Assembly: GCA_003024985.2 (NCBI GenBank)
Contig: PXIH01S0051477.1
Source: Euperipatoides rowelli
Taxonomy: Eukaryota; Onychophora; Udeonychophora; Euonychophora; Peripatopsidae
Strand: one strand, 5' to 3'
DNA: 11,499 nucleotides
Positions 1 to 8,839 of this stretch are shown here, one piece after another. The number at the start of each line of letters is the position of its first letter. Position 1 is the stretch's first letter. The position numbers and the translations under genes were made by a program. Under the pieces are notes generated by a model. The model searched no databases, had not been told where the DNA came from, and saw only the letters and a list, made by a program, of their open reading frames with translations.

Positions 1-165
1 GTTAAACAAAGCTTTATTACCTTCATACATGTACCATGACCAACTGCATAAGAAATAAAGTAGATACAGGAACAACCATTGATAAATATATGAAATTATT
101 TTCAAAATCGTGAAATACTTGCTGAGCAACTCCCACTTGCGACCATCTTGTTTCGCGGCGCGCAT
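1..165 (-). other. Unassigned edge segment with a short open frame
   Basis: A frame of 55 codons starts at the ATG at 163-165 and stays open to the window edge. Its first dozen codons are basic and polar (MRAAKQDGRKWELL) and lie in a GC-rich patch (about 138-173) unlike the surrounding DNA. The remainder is hydrophobic and aromatic. I recognise no family. It sits just beyond the truncated end of element B, next to two unresolved bases (176-177), so it may be the flanking DNA into which B inserted, or another repeat. The frame could be chance. Nothing else is visible in this segment. Confidence 0.2.
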
Positions 166-216
166 GGGCAGCACTNNGGCAGAGTTTTTTTTTAATCAAA
201 AAGAAAAGGGAATTGT

Positions 217-1652
217 TTATACACTGTCCAGTGTATAATCATTATTGATTATATGGGTAAAAATCCTCTTCAATACAGGAAATATTAAATGATTAAATAA
301 TTTGTAAAAACTATAGTTAATATTGTCAGGACCAGGAGGGGCAAATTTATTAATAGAATTAAAATCATTTGAAATCATTTCAGTTGTTATTTCAAAATTG
401 AATTCAGATGTGGAATCTACTGTATCTCAAATTTTATGTAGGTATCGGTAAACTCAGTTTTAGATAATAGATCAACAAACAAATCAGCTCTAAACTTGTT
501 GTAAATAAATTGGTCAAAATCCTCCTCGTAATAAATGTTGTTTTCAAATTCAATTGACAAGTCTCCTAAATTTTTTTTTTTTAAAAAGCCTATTAGTTAG
601 TGATTTTGATATATCATTTTTATTATTGATGATGTTTTTGTAATTAATTAATTGTGATAGCTTATCTTGTTCATTAATTAATTTTATGGATTGATTTTTT
701 AGGTTATGAAACATTTCAGAGGAGGCTTGATTTGTATTAGCAGATAATCAAGTATATTATTTAAAGTCTCAATATTTGTTTTTAATTCATTTGTATATTC
801 ATAGCTCATGGATTTCAAGTAGTTATTAATTTGATTCTTAAAAATATTCCAGTTACCAATTACATTGTCACCAGCATTAAAAAGGAAATTGTATTTGACA
901 TAAATGTCATTGAAATTGACAATATATAATTTCATGGCTGGATGAATAATTTTTTTTTTTTTTAAACTCTGTATGAACGTCATATATTCTCATCCTATCA
1001 ACATCAAAGCTGAAGCATAAATAAAAATGGTCAGATATAGGTGTAGATCTGATACTAAATTTTGAATTATTAACTAAAGAACTCGATATAAAAATGTAGT
1101 CTATTGTACTTAGCAGATTTCTGAGTTATTCTTGTAAAATAATTATTAGATATATTGAATGAAGAAGTATCTAGAATTCAGAAAGGATCGAAATATTTTA
1201 AACTTATTTAATAAGTTAAAGTTGAAGTCCCCACCCCAAATTATAGGTAAGTTGGAGTTTTTTAGTATCTCAATAATTTCAACAATAAAAATTTTGACCT
1301 TTTTTAAGAGATTTGGTGCATATGAATTTATTAATAATACACTATGACCGTTAATTNTAGTCTTAATAATGAGAATTNTTTCAGATTTATGGATAACTGA
1401 AAATGAACCAATAAAAGGAACCTTTCTAATTAGAATAATAACACCTTTAGCGGCATTAACAGCCCTTTCATCAAATATGGTATATTTATCTGACAATATG
1501 TTTAAATTAATATCAGAGAATTTTTTAAATTTGGTTTCNTGNAAGAATATCAAAGTGGGGTTTTGTTTTTTGATTAGGTCTATTAAACATTTTCTTTTTA
1601 GGAAAAGGTTCAAACCTTGACAATTAATAGACAGTAATTTAATATTATACAT
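217..1652 (-). pseudogene. Element B ORF2: AP-type endonuclease, linker and 5' part of reverse transcriptase
   Basis: ORF2 nicks target DNA and copies the element's RNA into it. The frame starts at the ATG at 1650-1652. EN motifs by residue are SINCQG (8-13), the catalytic Glu in ETKF (E39, preceded by two codons containing N), INSYAPN (108-114) and WGGDFNF (139-145). The frame stops at 1146. The EN C-terminus resumes in another frame at about 1145-985 with TIDYIFIS and the catalytic SDH motif. The linker follows (about 983-700, containing NWNIF), and further pieces lead to the RT entry motif APPGPDNINY at about 313-342. Coding ends with a stop at 217-219. Frame changes coincide with A14 (950-963) and A12 (571-582) on the coding strand. 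RT catalytic blocks are missing. The EN call is firm; the subfamily is inferred. Confidence 0.85.
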
Positions 1653-1725
1653 TGTGATATATCTTATAAATATACAAAATATAATTATTATTGATAATTA
1701 TAATCCATTTCTTTGGTTGGTACTG

Positions 1726-2746
1726 TTACACTTGTTTAGTTTTCTTGGCGGAGATAGTTAACGTCGTTGCATTATTAGGTTTACTTAAAGTTTCATTAGA
1801 ATCTGATTTACTTCTTTTTTTTTGAGTGTTGGTAATTAGCAGGAATTTGTTTGATGAAGTTTTTTTAATAGTTATTTTTTCAAGATTTTTACTTAGATCT
1901 AATCAATTTTAGCTTCGGTTCTGTGGAGTTTAGGTCTGATTTCTTTACCATTATTAGATTCAGTGATATTTTTTGAGTACTGACTTGTTGAATAGGTATT
2001 TGAATGTCACGTTCGAAATTTATATAATTTTTTTAGAATCATCACACAAATGATCTTGCATAAAGTGAAAAGCACATTTTCTACACCATTTAAATTGGCA
2101 ATCCTGCACCACATGTCCAATATTTTTACATTTGAAACAAAGGGATTCTCTTCCCACAATCTTTATCCAAGCAATATTATCGTTGGGTAAAATAATGAAA
2201 TAGGGGATGTTTTTAATGTCAATATCATTATTGAATTTTATAGTAATAGTTGTTGGAGAAGATTGGCTGTACAAGTCTTATTTGATTAGCTTTCTTTCAT
2301 TTTTAACTGATATTATGTTTCCAATTTTTGAAAAATAATTTTCTATGATTTTATTCATAAAAAGTATTGGTATATCNAAAACTTTAATCGTATAATAATC
2401 TGTCAGCACATAGTCATTTGGATCATTAGCATACAAAACTCTGCAATCATTAATTAGCTTTATATTATTCTTGAATTTTAGTAGATTATCAATAGATTTA
2501 AATCTTAAAAATATAATTAGTTTTCTTTTAAGAAATAAGAATTCACAAAGATATTCTTCCAAGTTGTGCATTATGATTAAGTCTATTATTATTTTTTTCA
2601 TCAATCTTCATTAATCTTCCATCCTTATCTATAACACCAAGCAAAATGGTATTTTCATCACCTAATGGCGCCGTCTTTTGTAAAATTTTAACAGAGTTTC
2701 TTATATTAAAAATGACGTCAGTATCAACTGTTTCAGTTTGATTCAT
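1726..2746 (-). pseudogene. Element B ORF1: RRM-like nucleic-acid-binding protein with CCHC zinc knuckles
   Basis: The likely start is the ATG at 2744-2746. About 50 residues follow before a frame change at about 2590-2600. The next frame (to 2278) has alternating hydrophobic and basic residues, and its second half (YTIKV.DIPILF...FSKIGNIISVKNE) resembles an RRM. A single in-frame TAA at 2278-2280 interrupts it. Reading continues in the same frame to the zinc knuckles at 2044-2139: C-FK-C-KNIG-H-VVQD-C, a perfect CX2CX4HX4C, then a variant CRKC...H...H-L-C. A basic, serine-rich tail, readable across the A9 run at 1815-1823, ends at a stop at 1726-1728. Such ORF1 proteins coat the element RNA. 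One ambiguous base lies at 2377. ORF2 starts 74 bases downstream. Confidence 0.75.
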
Positions 2747-3105
2747 GATTTATAAAATCATATAATAAAGACTAATCCAGTATCAAGAGGAAATTAAAAA
2801 TTCCTTCTCACAATGTTTCGGTTATCAAGTAACAAGAATAATAAATATTCTTAAATAATATTTGATTTAAGAAAAGACGTACGGGAATATTCAACGTGTT
2901 GAAAATGAAATCATGAAGAATACGTTGCAATTTAATAAAAACTTTGACAGAGAAAATATTTAAAAAGCATTAAAAGTACCTTAGGTTTACTGTCTTGAAT
3001 ATCATAATCTTTTAAAACCATATTTTGGAATCAAAACAGACATTAAAACTGAATAATTATTAAAAATATTAGAGCACATAAAAGTTTTGCTTATCACTTT
3101 AAGTC
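2747..3105. other. AT-rich stretch without a gene (possible 5' UTR of element B)
   Basis: No open frame of note is visible on either strand. The stretch lies between the first ATG of element B ORF1 and the truncated endonuclease fragment of element C, so it probably contains the 5' UTR of B and the junction between the elements. The exact boundary is not visible and I see no target-site duplication. On the minus strand an ACCGAAACATTGTGA string occurs at about 2809-2823; its meaning is unknown. Confidence 0.4.
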
Positions 3106-3465
3106 ATGCTAGCGCATGCTCTTCGACAATTAGTATGTGACAAAAACAGGTTTAATTCATCAAATTTGTTCATTACTGTATTAACATTTGAATATAGGAC
3201 TACTATATCAGGTGTTATATTGTCCAATTTAAATCTTTTATTCTTTAGTTGCTATATATCATTTATTCTTATTTTAGGAGTTTTTATTAACCTGCCATAT
3301 CTTGATATTCTTTTAATGCCGTCTTGGTCATCTTCTAAACTTTTTGTTTATTTTGAAATTTGTTGTCCATCTCCATCATTATTATTAATTTGTTTACCGA
3401 CAGGATGCCGTCTTGAGCATAGGTTTTTATTTTTTTCAGCCCTTTTAAACGTTAATCAATAGCTA
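3106..3465 (-). pseudogene. Element C: probable LINE endonuclease N-terminal fragment
   Basis: One minus-strand frame is open over most of this stretch apart from two internal stops. Near its end it reads TPDIVVLYSNVN, then MNKFDELNLFLSH, which resembles the start of CR1/L2-type ORF2 endonucleases (a 'tN..SL.NKfdEL...' block just before the PDI...TETW block). The catalytic Glu block does not follow; similarity ends near 3110, so the copy is truncated. The upstream part is basic and contains SRYGRLIKTPK, which I cannot place. The opposite-strand frame of 118 codons over the same interval is most likely its antisense shadow. The similarity is short, so the call is tentative. It may belong with the decayed coding stretch just upstream. 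Confidence 0.45.
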
Positions 3466-3600
3466 CTATTTTTACTTTTAGGAATAAACAAAATTTCCTT
3501 TTTCAATGGCCAAATTAGATCGAAATTATTTGTCTGACCCATGATTATTTCTATCAACTTTAAAATATTAAGCAGTCTATAAGCCATCAGCCAAAATCAA

Positions 3601-4890
3601 CTATATACTGTACATATATTTGTATGATTGTACATCTCCAATTAGAGCTATATTTGTACTAGTCACACAACGGTCTTCTTTTTCCTCCCATCTCCACAAA
3701 TCAATTTCCACTTGATTAGGATCTTCATTAATGATACTCTGCAATATTATCTTAGTAATGATTTCAATAGGGAATATCTCTCTCATATAGTCACACTCAT
3801 TCAGCTCCAAAAAAATACCCTGGTTGTTAAACAGCCCTAAATTTTCCTGTGTGGATATTCCTAGTTTAAGATTTAATTTTTTTTTTTTTATAAATATCTT
3901 CACTGTCCCTAGAAGGCAACATTCCTTCATTTTTTTTTAGCCATGAATGGGGTCACAACCAACAAATTTTTGTCAGAGACCAAATCATCTGTGCCCAACT
4001 CAATAGATTCATCTACATTTAAATACTGTGAACATTGTGGCATGCTATGTGTCTCCAGCTCTTTTTTTGAGCTACCATCATAGACAAATGAAGATATAAT
4101 GTCTCTATCTCTTAAAATGCCTCTAAATGTATTAGGCTAATATAAACAGTGTTAAAAACCATTTAATATTTTTTTTAATGTTCAACAAAGATTGTCTATT
4201 ACATCTAAGATAAAATGTTGAAAATGATCCAACACCGATTTAAGTTTGTGTAACACAACCCTGTCATGAGTGACTACATATTTAACAAAAAAACTGTTAA
4301 ATTTGTCTATAGGCCAATTGCCATGAATTCCAATTATATATAAATTGAAAATTTGTTATGTAAAATTTTTATTTGTATGGGTTACCGAGTCGTTTTTTTA
4401 TTAATAGGATCATAAATATCAAAAGATTTTTTCTTTGTAGGCTTTTCAACTTTGAGGGCATTGGCCGTTGGTGGAACAGAGGGTACTACTTCGATAGCAT
4501 TCTCATTAGTAATTAATTTTTTAAAATCCTTATTTACGTCAGTCTGGTTTACTAAATTATTTGAATCGGAACGTAAATTACTAACTAGTGCGGTGTGGGG
4601 ATCAATAATTTGATTTGATTTTAATGACTGTTAAATCTTGTTTAAAATTTTGTAATTGAACATCGACATAATAAGATACCGTACCTGATTAACAGTGTAG
4701 GGTTTAGTAAGGTTTCATTATCTTTTATATCAATTTCTAATCCAGTTACTGGAATAGATAAAGGTATTAGATCTTTTTTATTTGCCACGTCGGTAGCTGT
4801 ATTATCTTAAATAATTTAACCTTTATCAGCAACATCAATTTTATTTATTTATTTATTTATAGTATCTCTGTATAAGTCTTTGGTAGACAT
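3601..4890 (-). pseudogene. Unrecognised decayed coding sequence, possibly an ORF1
   Basis: The first ATG is at 4888-4890 (MSTKDLYRDTI). Coding character then runs through several frames: a polar region with lysine-rich EKPTKKKSFDIYDP at about 4390-4480; a stretch with NWPIDKF and VVLHKLKSVLDHFQHF (about 4200-4330); an acidic and polar region with LGTDDLVSDKNLLVV (about 3960-4000); and a frame at 3930-3601 ending DLWRWEEKEDRC...YMYSI before a stop. The frame shifts at the A9 (3930-3938) and A13 (3877-3889) runs. The whole would be about 430 residues. I recognise no domain. Lying just upstream of an endonuclease-like fragment on the same strand, it could be the ORF1 of element C, but that rests on position alone. 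Confidence 0.4.
4839..4861. repeat. (ATTT)n microsatellite
   Basis: About five TTTA units interrupt the beginning of the decayed reading frame that starts at 4890. On the minus strand they read as repeated AAAT and introduce a stop (NK-stop-INK) in that frame. This could be local slippage in AT-rich DNA, or a remnant of a retrotransposon tail. There is no further evidence for either. Confidence 0.8.
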
Positions 4891-5152
4891 TTTACATAAA
4901 AGATATAAAAATTCTGTGAAAAACAACATTTGAAGGAGAGTGAAAATTATATTTCATGAGTAAGTTATCAAATGAATAACTATTTATAGAATATTTAAAC
5001 CAAAATAAAATCAAAAATGAAATAAAAAGAATAATAATTATGAGATTCAAAACAGGTAAATATTATACTGAAAAAAAAATAGCAAATATTAAAAGAGCAT
5101 CAACAGAGGAAACCTAATAAGAACAAATATATATTGCAATAGTATTAACAGT
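4891..5152 (-). other. Presumed 3' UTR of element A, no gene
   Basis: This AT-rich stretch lies between the ORF2 stop of element A and the start of the next decayed coding sequence. No open frame of note is seen. By position it should contain the 3' UTR and the insertion point of element A. I cannot identify a diagnostic 3' tail, so the element's end is uncertain to within a few hundred bases. Confidence 0.4.
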
Positions 5153-7423
5153 TTATAAGTGGTAATGATAAAAAAAATAGTCATTTTTTAAATGAAGGTC
5201 TAATTTTTTCGTAAAAGAGCTGATGCTACTAGCTTCAAACAAAGAACTTGGTAAGTAGTTCCAATATTTTGTTGATCTATGAAAGATAATACTATCTCTT
5301 CTGGTATAGGATGAAAATAGTAGGCTATATTTATGAAATCTTGAGATTTGTCTTGCATTAAGTATAAAAAGGTTCTTGACATTATTCTCGGCTACAATAT
5401 AGATTTGTATATGAAGATTATATCTCCTCGCAAAAATCTCTGCATAGGAGATAGGACATTGGTTAATCTTTTGAGTCTTACGTTGTAAGGTAAGTTGTAA
5501 AAACCATATATTTGTTTGGTGTAGTTTCGAAATCGACGTTCTAACTTGATGATATCCTTTTTATATAAAATAAAATATGAAGTACCACAATAATCAAAGA
5601 TTGGCTGAATATAGCCGTTATAGATTATTTGAAATGAAGTAGGATTGATGAATTTAATATTATCCAAATTTGAAATTTGCTTTTTTAATTATATGATTAA
5701 CATGGGAAGAGAAGGTTAATTTTTCATCATATATAATACCCAGGTCATTTGTTTCAGAACATCTGATATCTCCTATAGATGTATGGTAGCTGATTTGGGA
5801 ATGATTATGATAATACAGTATCTAATAAATTTGTTTTTACCTTGATTTAAATTTAGGAAATTTAGTAGAAGCCATCTTTCTATCTTGTCTATATCCTATT
5901 GTAAAGTAGTGGTGTCTTGATGATTAGAGATATCTTTTAGAAGTTTGATATCATCAGCATATATTAATATTTTTGAATTAATATTTGATAAATCAGCCTT
6001 ATAGATGTTGAACATAATTGCCGAAAGAATGGAGCCCTTAGGGAAACCACAGTTTATTAATTTTAGATCTGAAAATTCATTGTTCACCCTAGTATATATT
6101 GATCTGTTTTGTAAGTACAATTGTATCCAAGTTAGATACAATTGTCCAACGTGTAAGGTACGGGTCAAAATTATAATTAATCAGTTTATCAATAAAAATA
6201 TTATGGTTAACAGTGTCGAATGCTGCTGAAATATCAAAAAATATATGGAGTCTGTAGGAATGGACTGATCACAATTTGTAGTGATTAAATCTGTGGTATG
6301 CAGGCGATTGGATCCTGTAGAAAAGCCTTTCCTAAAGCCGAATTGAGCTGATGAGAGGATGTACAAGAAGTAAGGTGTGTATTTATTAAAGATAGGATTA
6401 TTCTTTCAGCGATTTTTGCCATTGGTGATGTGTTGTGATGGGTCTATAAGAAGATGTAATTGATCTTGAGCCTTTTTTATATTTGGATAGTATCGTGCTA
6501 GACTTCCAATCATATGGTATTGCACCCAGGGAAAAAGAGCTGTTTTAGAAATGAAAAAAGAGAAAAAAAATTTCTAGTCTTTTTATTACAAAGTTTGAAA
6601 TGTCATTTGTAGGACAGTTTTTGGAATCTTTTAGATTCATAATGATTTCTTAAATTGTGAAGGAGTACAGATGTGAGGGTGAGATATATCAGCAAAAGAA
6701 AAATGTGAATTTTTAATAGAATTATTATTGAATCTGGCAAAAAATTCAATAAAAGTATTATTAATTTTATTGTTATTTGTTATCTTATTGCCATTAGGTA
6801 ATTCTAAAAATGGTATATTACGTTATTTATTATGTCTATTTTTTCCTAGGTAATCAAATAATATAGATTTGTTTGTAATTAGCTTTGTGAAGAAGATTTG
6901 TTTCGAATTGATATCTATTGTCTCGAATAAGGTTAGTTACTGAGTTCCTTATTGATTTATAATTTTGAAAGTTTTCAGTAGATTTATTTAGGCTATAGAA
7001 TATAATTTAAAAGCTACAGTATGTTTTTCATTTGAAGTTGTTTAACAGTATGTTTGGAGATCCATGGATGGGACTTTTTTTTGGATTCTTGTTGTAAATA
7101 TATTTTATAGTAGTGTTTTTTATTAATGATTTTTGTATTATTTCTATAATTGAATTATAATTATCTTGAAAAGTTAAAATATCATTAAACAGATAGGAAA
7201 AGAATAAGGCATGTAAATTAGTACTAATTGCTTGAAAAATCAGTATTATTATAATCGGAAGTAGTGATTGATAGTGATATTGGTATTAGAGTCCATAACA
7301 AGATCAAAAGATAATATTGAGTAGTTACTATTGAGTGATCACTATTACCAAGCGGATTGTAATTTATGTTATTTAAGTTATCTTTTTCATTTTTTTTTTA
7401 AATATCTGGAAACTGTTTCATAT

Positions 7424-7473
7424 GGCTTACTTCTGCACATTACTTCAATGCGGCTTACTTCTGCATATTACTT
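7424..7473 (+). repeat. Direct repeat, two 22-bp copies with a 28-bp period
   Basis: GGCTTACTTCTGCACATTAC at 7424 recurs at 7452 with one change (C to T in the CACATT part). The copies run 7424-7445 and 7452-7473. They lie at the left edge of the LTR-type insertion, just before endonuclease coding resumes. This could be simple tandem duplication. Confidence 0.8.
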
Positions 7474-7532
7474 GTTGTAGTTTCCTTTCCGCCTGAGTAT
7501 TAAAAAAAATGTTTTGTGGGCATTGGAGATAA

Positions 7533-7617
7533 CTTTTGTCTGCCGGAGTGAAACAAAACTGTGTGGCAGCCATCTTATTTGACTTGTGTGCCGGAGTGAA
7601 GCTTCTTGGCAGTCGTC
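7533..7617 (+). repeat. Imperfect direct repeat built on TGCCGGAGTGAA
   Basis: A 12-base core, TGCCGGAGTGAA, occurs at 7541-7552 and 7589-7600, a spacing of 48. Similar bases precede each copy (TTGTC / TTGTG), and each is followed by a related TGGCAGCC / TGGCAGTC string. It is more GC-rich than its surroundings. It probably reflects an old internal duplication in the LTR element leader. Confidence 0.65.
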
Positions 7618-7844
7618 GTAGAAAATAACGTAATAAAAGATCAATATCATTCAGGGCTTATTTGTCTGCTCTTTTGGTGATTAAAACAACTTGATACTCA
7701 GCTTGTACATGTTGTCCTAGACTCAAACGTGGAAGGTCTGCCTGAATAGCTTTTCTCTTCTCTTAAAGAAGTCTGACAATTAATGTGCAGTAGGTCGGAC
7801 GATTCAATTTTTGAATTCATTTTTTTTTTAAAAAAAGATGATTG

Positions 7845-7873
7845 AAAACTTTTTTTTTTAAAAAAAAAGTTTT
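7845..7873. repeat. Near-perfect 29-bp palindrome of T and A runs
   Basis: AAAAC followed by ten T, nine A and GTTTT forms an inverted repeat that could fold into a hairpin. A second T-run/A-run pair lies just to its left (about 7820-7836). Both sit directly inside the primer-binding site of the LTR element. Homopolymer slippage or sequencing artefact could contribute. Confidence 0.7.
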
Positions 7874-7886
7874 ATCTCGTCGCCAA
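7869..7886 (-). promoter_or_regulatory. Putative tRNA primer-binding site of an LTR retrotransposon
   Basis: Reading the minus strand out of the LTR, its terminal ...TTACA is followed by a short TT spacer and TGGCGACGAGATAAAAC. A TGG start just inside an LTR is the expected complement of the CCA end of a primer tRNA. TGGCGACGAG-type sites are common in Gypsy-like elements of animals. The tRNA identity cannot be assigned here. Confidence 0.6.
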
Positions 7887-7887
7887 A

Positions 7888-8089
7888 TGTAATGTATCAA
7901 TTACATGAAATATACTGAGAAGTAACTGTTAGATTAAATACGTTTATTGACAATCTCTAGTTAGAAGGATCCTTCAATGTCAGACTTAGAATACAGAGTG
8001 AATGAAATGTTCTATTGCTAGGTTAACAGTTCAATCGAACACTTAGTTTGTAGCATGAATTAGCATGAGCTAATTCTCAATATATATCA
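7888..8089 (-). mobile_element. Probable 5' LTR (about 202 bp) of a Gypsy-like retrotransposon
   Basis: The segment starts TGTAATGTATCA and ends ATATATATCA on the plus strand, giving TG...CA ends with loosely inverted termini. On the minus strand its 3' end abuts a primer-binding site, which fixes it as a 5' LTR. Its other end abuts the interrupted LINE endonuclease, whose coding trails off at about 8090-8117. No 3' LTR is found in the window. Length and ends fit a small Gypsy LTR, but no pol domain confirms the superfamily. Confidence 0.55.
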
Positions 8090-8839
8090 GTTAGGAATTT
8101 ATTTAAAGTGAAATCATAAAAGCGATCTCCAAAGCTCCCGTGGGATAATCACAATCACCTTGAATCCAATTTAATATGTTTGGGAGATTAAAATTGCCAA
8201 TTATTATTAGATTTTAATAACCAGCATATAGTATAAGCCTTTTAGTATGCCATCGTTTATTAGGGAATTAATGTTTGGTGCTCGACTGTAATAACATCCA
8301 ATTAGAGTGGAAATATTATTCCCAGTTATCTTGATCCAGATATTTTCACATATGGAAGGAATGTCTATTGTTTTAACGTTTAAGGAGGACCTATTATAGA
8401 TTATAATACACCCACCCTTTGTTAGTTTTCTATTCTTCGTTAAATTTTGTATCCTTGCATATTAATTTCTTCATCACAAATTTTGTTTGACAACCAGGAT
8501 TCAGTAATGCAGAAAAGATCAGGAGAATGTACATGTATATCACAAAAAGAAATAAGTTTGTCTATTTTGTTTAACAAAGAGCATAGTGTATCCAATTTTG
8601 TAAGTATTGGTTGCTATGAAGAAGAATTTGAAAGACTTTACAGTGATGGGAGTCTTGTTTTGAGATTGGAAATTTGGTGGTGAAGTGTTATTTTGAGTGT
8701 TATCATTAGTATCTTTATTATTGGTGTTAATTGTTATTATTCCCTTTTTTTTATAATTATTTCTTCACCTGTAAGCCTTCGTCGTAAAAATTCTTCTCGT
8801 AATTTTTTATTTGCCGATATTTCACTGTAGTTAGGAGTT

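Larger units (their letters stand above)
187..2800 (-). mobile_element. Element B: degenerate L1/Tx1-like non-LTR retrotransposon, truncated within RT
   Basis: In minus-strand order there is an ORF1 with an RRM-like region and CCHC zinc knuckles, a spacer of about 70 bases, then an ORF2 with an apurinic-type endonuclease, a linker and the first blocks of reverse transcriptase. This bicistronic layout, the ORF2 start with an SINCQGLN motif, and ORF1 knuckles near the C-terminus resemble the L1/Tx1 group. Coding similarity stops near 217 and the sequence changes character after the T-run at about 185-193. The RT palm with its catalytic aspartates, the C-terminus and the 3' tail are therefore absent. 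The 5' boundary is not defined; about 2750-3100 may be its 5' UTR. Stops and frame changes show it cannot make its proteins as written. Confidence 0.8.
7400..7887 (-). mobile_element. Leader and partial internal region of an LTR retrotransposon inside element A
   Basis: This stretch is foreign to the LINE. Endonuclease similarity stops near 8090 and resumes near 7397, while this part follows an LTR and primer-binding site. It holds poly-T/poly-A palindromes (7819-7873) and broken frames with pieces such as FTPADKSYLQCPQ that could be the start of a gag-like protein, though I recognise no gag domain. Two imperfect direct-repeat pairs lie within it. No pol domain and no second LTR are seen, so this is either a 3'-deleted insertion or a small non-autonomous element that lost an LTR. 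Confidence 0.5.
5153..8630 (-). pseudogene. Element A ORF2: AP endonuclease plus reverse transcriptase, split by an insertion
   Basis: EN begins near 8630 (LLNKIDKL block), with the catalytic Glu block FCITESWL and then GCYYSRAPN. At 8187-8198 the usual GDFN reads GNFN, losing the catalytic Asp. EN is interrupted at about 8089 and resumes near 7397 with NYNPLGNSDHSIV (catalytic SDH at 7335-7343). The linker has HPWISKHTV near 7060. RT blocks are YKKGSRSITSSYRPIT (about 6430-6480), AQFGFRKGFSTGS (about 6310-6350), DISAAFDTVNHN with the first catalytic Asp (about 6200-6235), GFPKGSILSAIMFNIY (about 6000-6048) and YADD (5950-5961). The C-terminal region includes YIQPIFDYC and ends WNYLPSSLFEASS...FTKKLDLHLKN, with a stop at 5153-5155. 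RT catalytic residues are present, but several frame changes and stops break it. Confidence 0.88.

Noticed and set aside
950-963. A-run between endonuclease and linker as a programmed frameshift site.
   Set aside because: Similar runs disrupt unrelated places, including ORF1 and the unrecognised gene, so error or slippage is the simpler explanation.
1159-1620. Two plus-strand open frames (62 and 83 codons) over the element B endonuclease.
   Set aside because: They lie antisense to a clear endonuclease domain on the minus strand and show no recognisable motif.
2804-2828. ACCGAAACATTGTGA (minus strand), which reminded me of terminal sequences of Penelope-like elements.
   Set aside because: The match is short and from memory, and no Penelope RT or GIY-YIG endonuclease is visible nearby.
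3106-3462. A 118-codon plus-strand frame starting with ATG-like context and rich in hydrophobic residues.
   Set aside because: The opposite strand carries an endonuclease-like block. The hydrophobic composition follows from antisense reading of polar, AT-rich codons, so I do not call a membrane protein.
7565-7576. GGCAGCCATCTT, a YY1-like site in the LTR element leader, with a similar ACCATCTTG at about 142-150.
   Set aside because: A short match to a frequent motif, with no evidence that it acts as a promoter element here.
7423-7620. Possible CRISPR-like or satellite array.
   Set aside because: Only two copies of each unit, different unit lengths and no regular spacers, in a eukaryotic transposon context.
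8447-8683. A 78-codon plus-strand frame.
   Set aside because: It is antisense to the endonuclease N-terminus containing the TESWL block.
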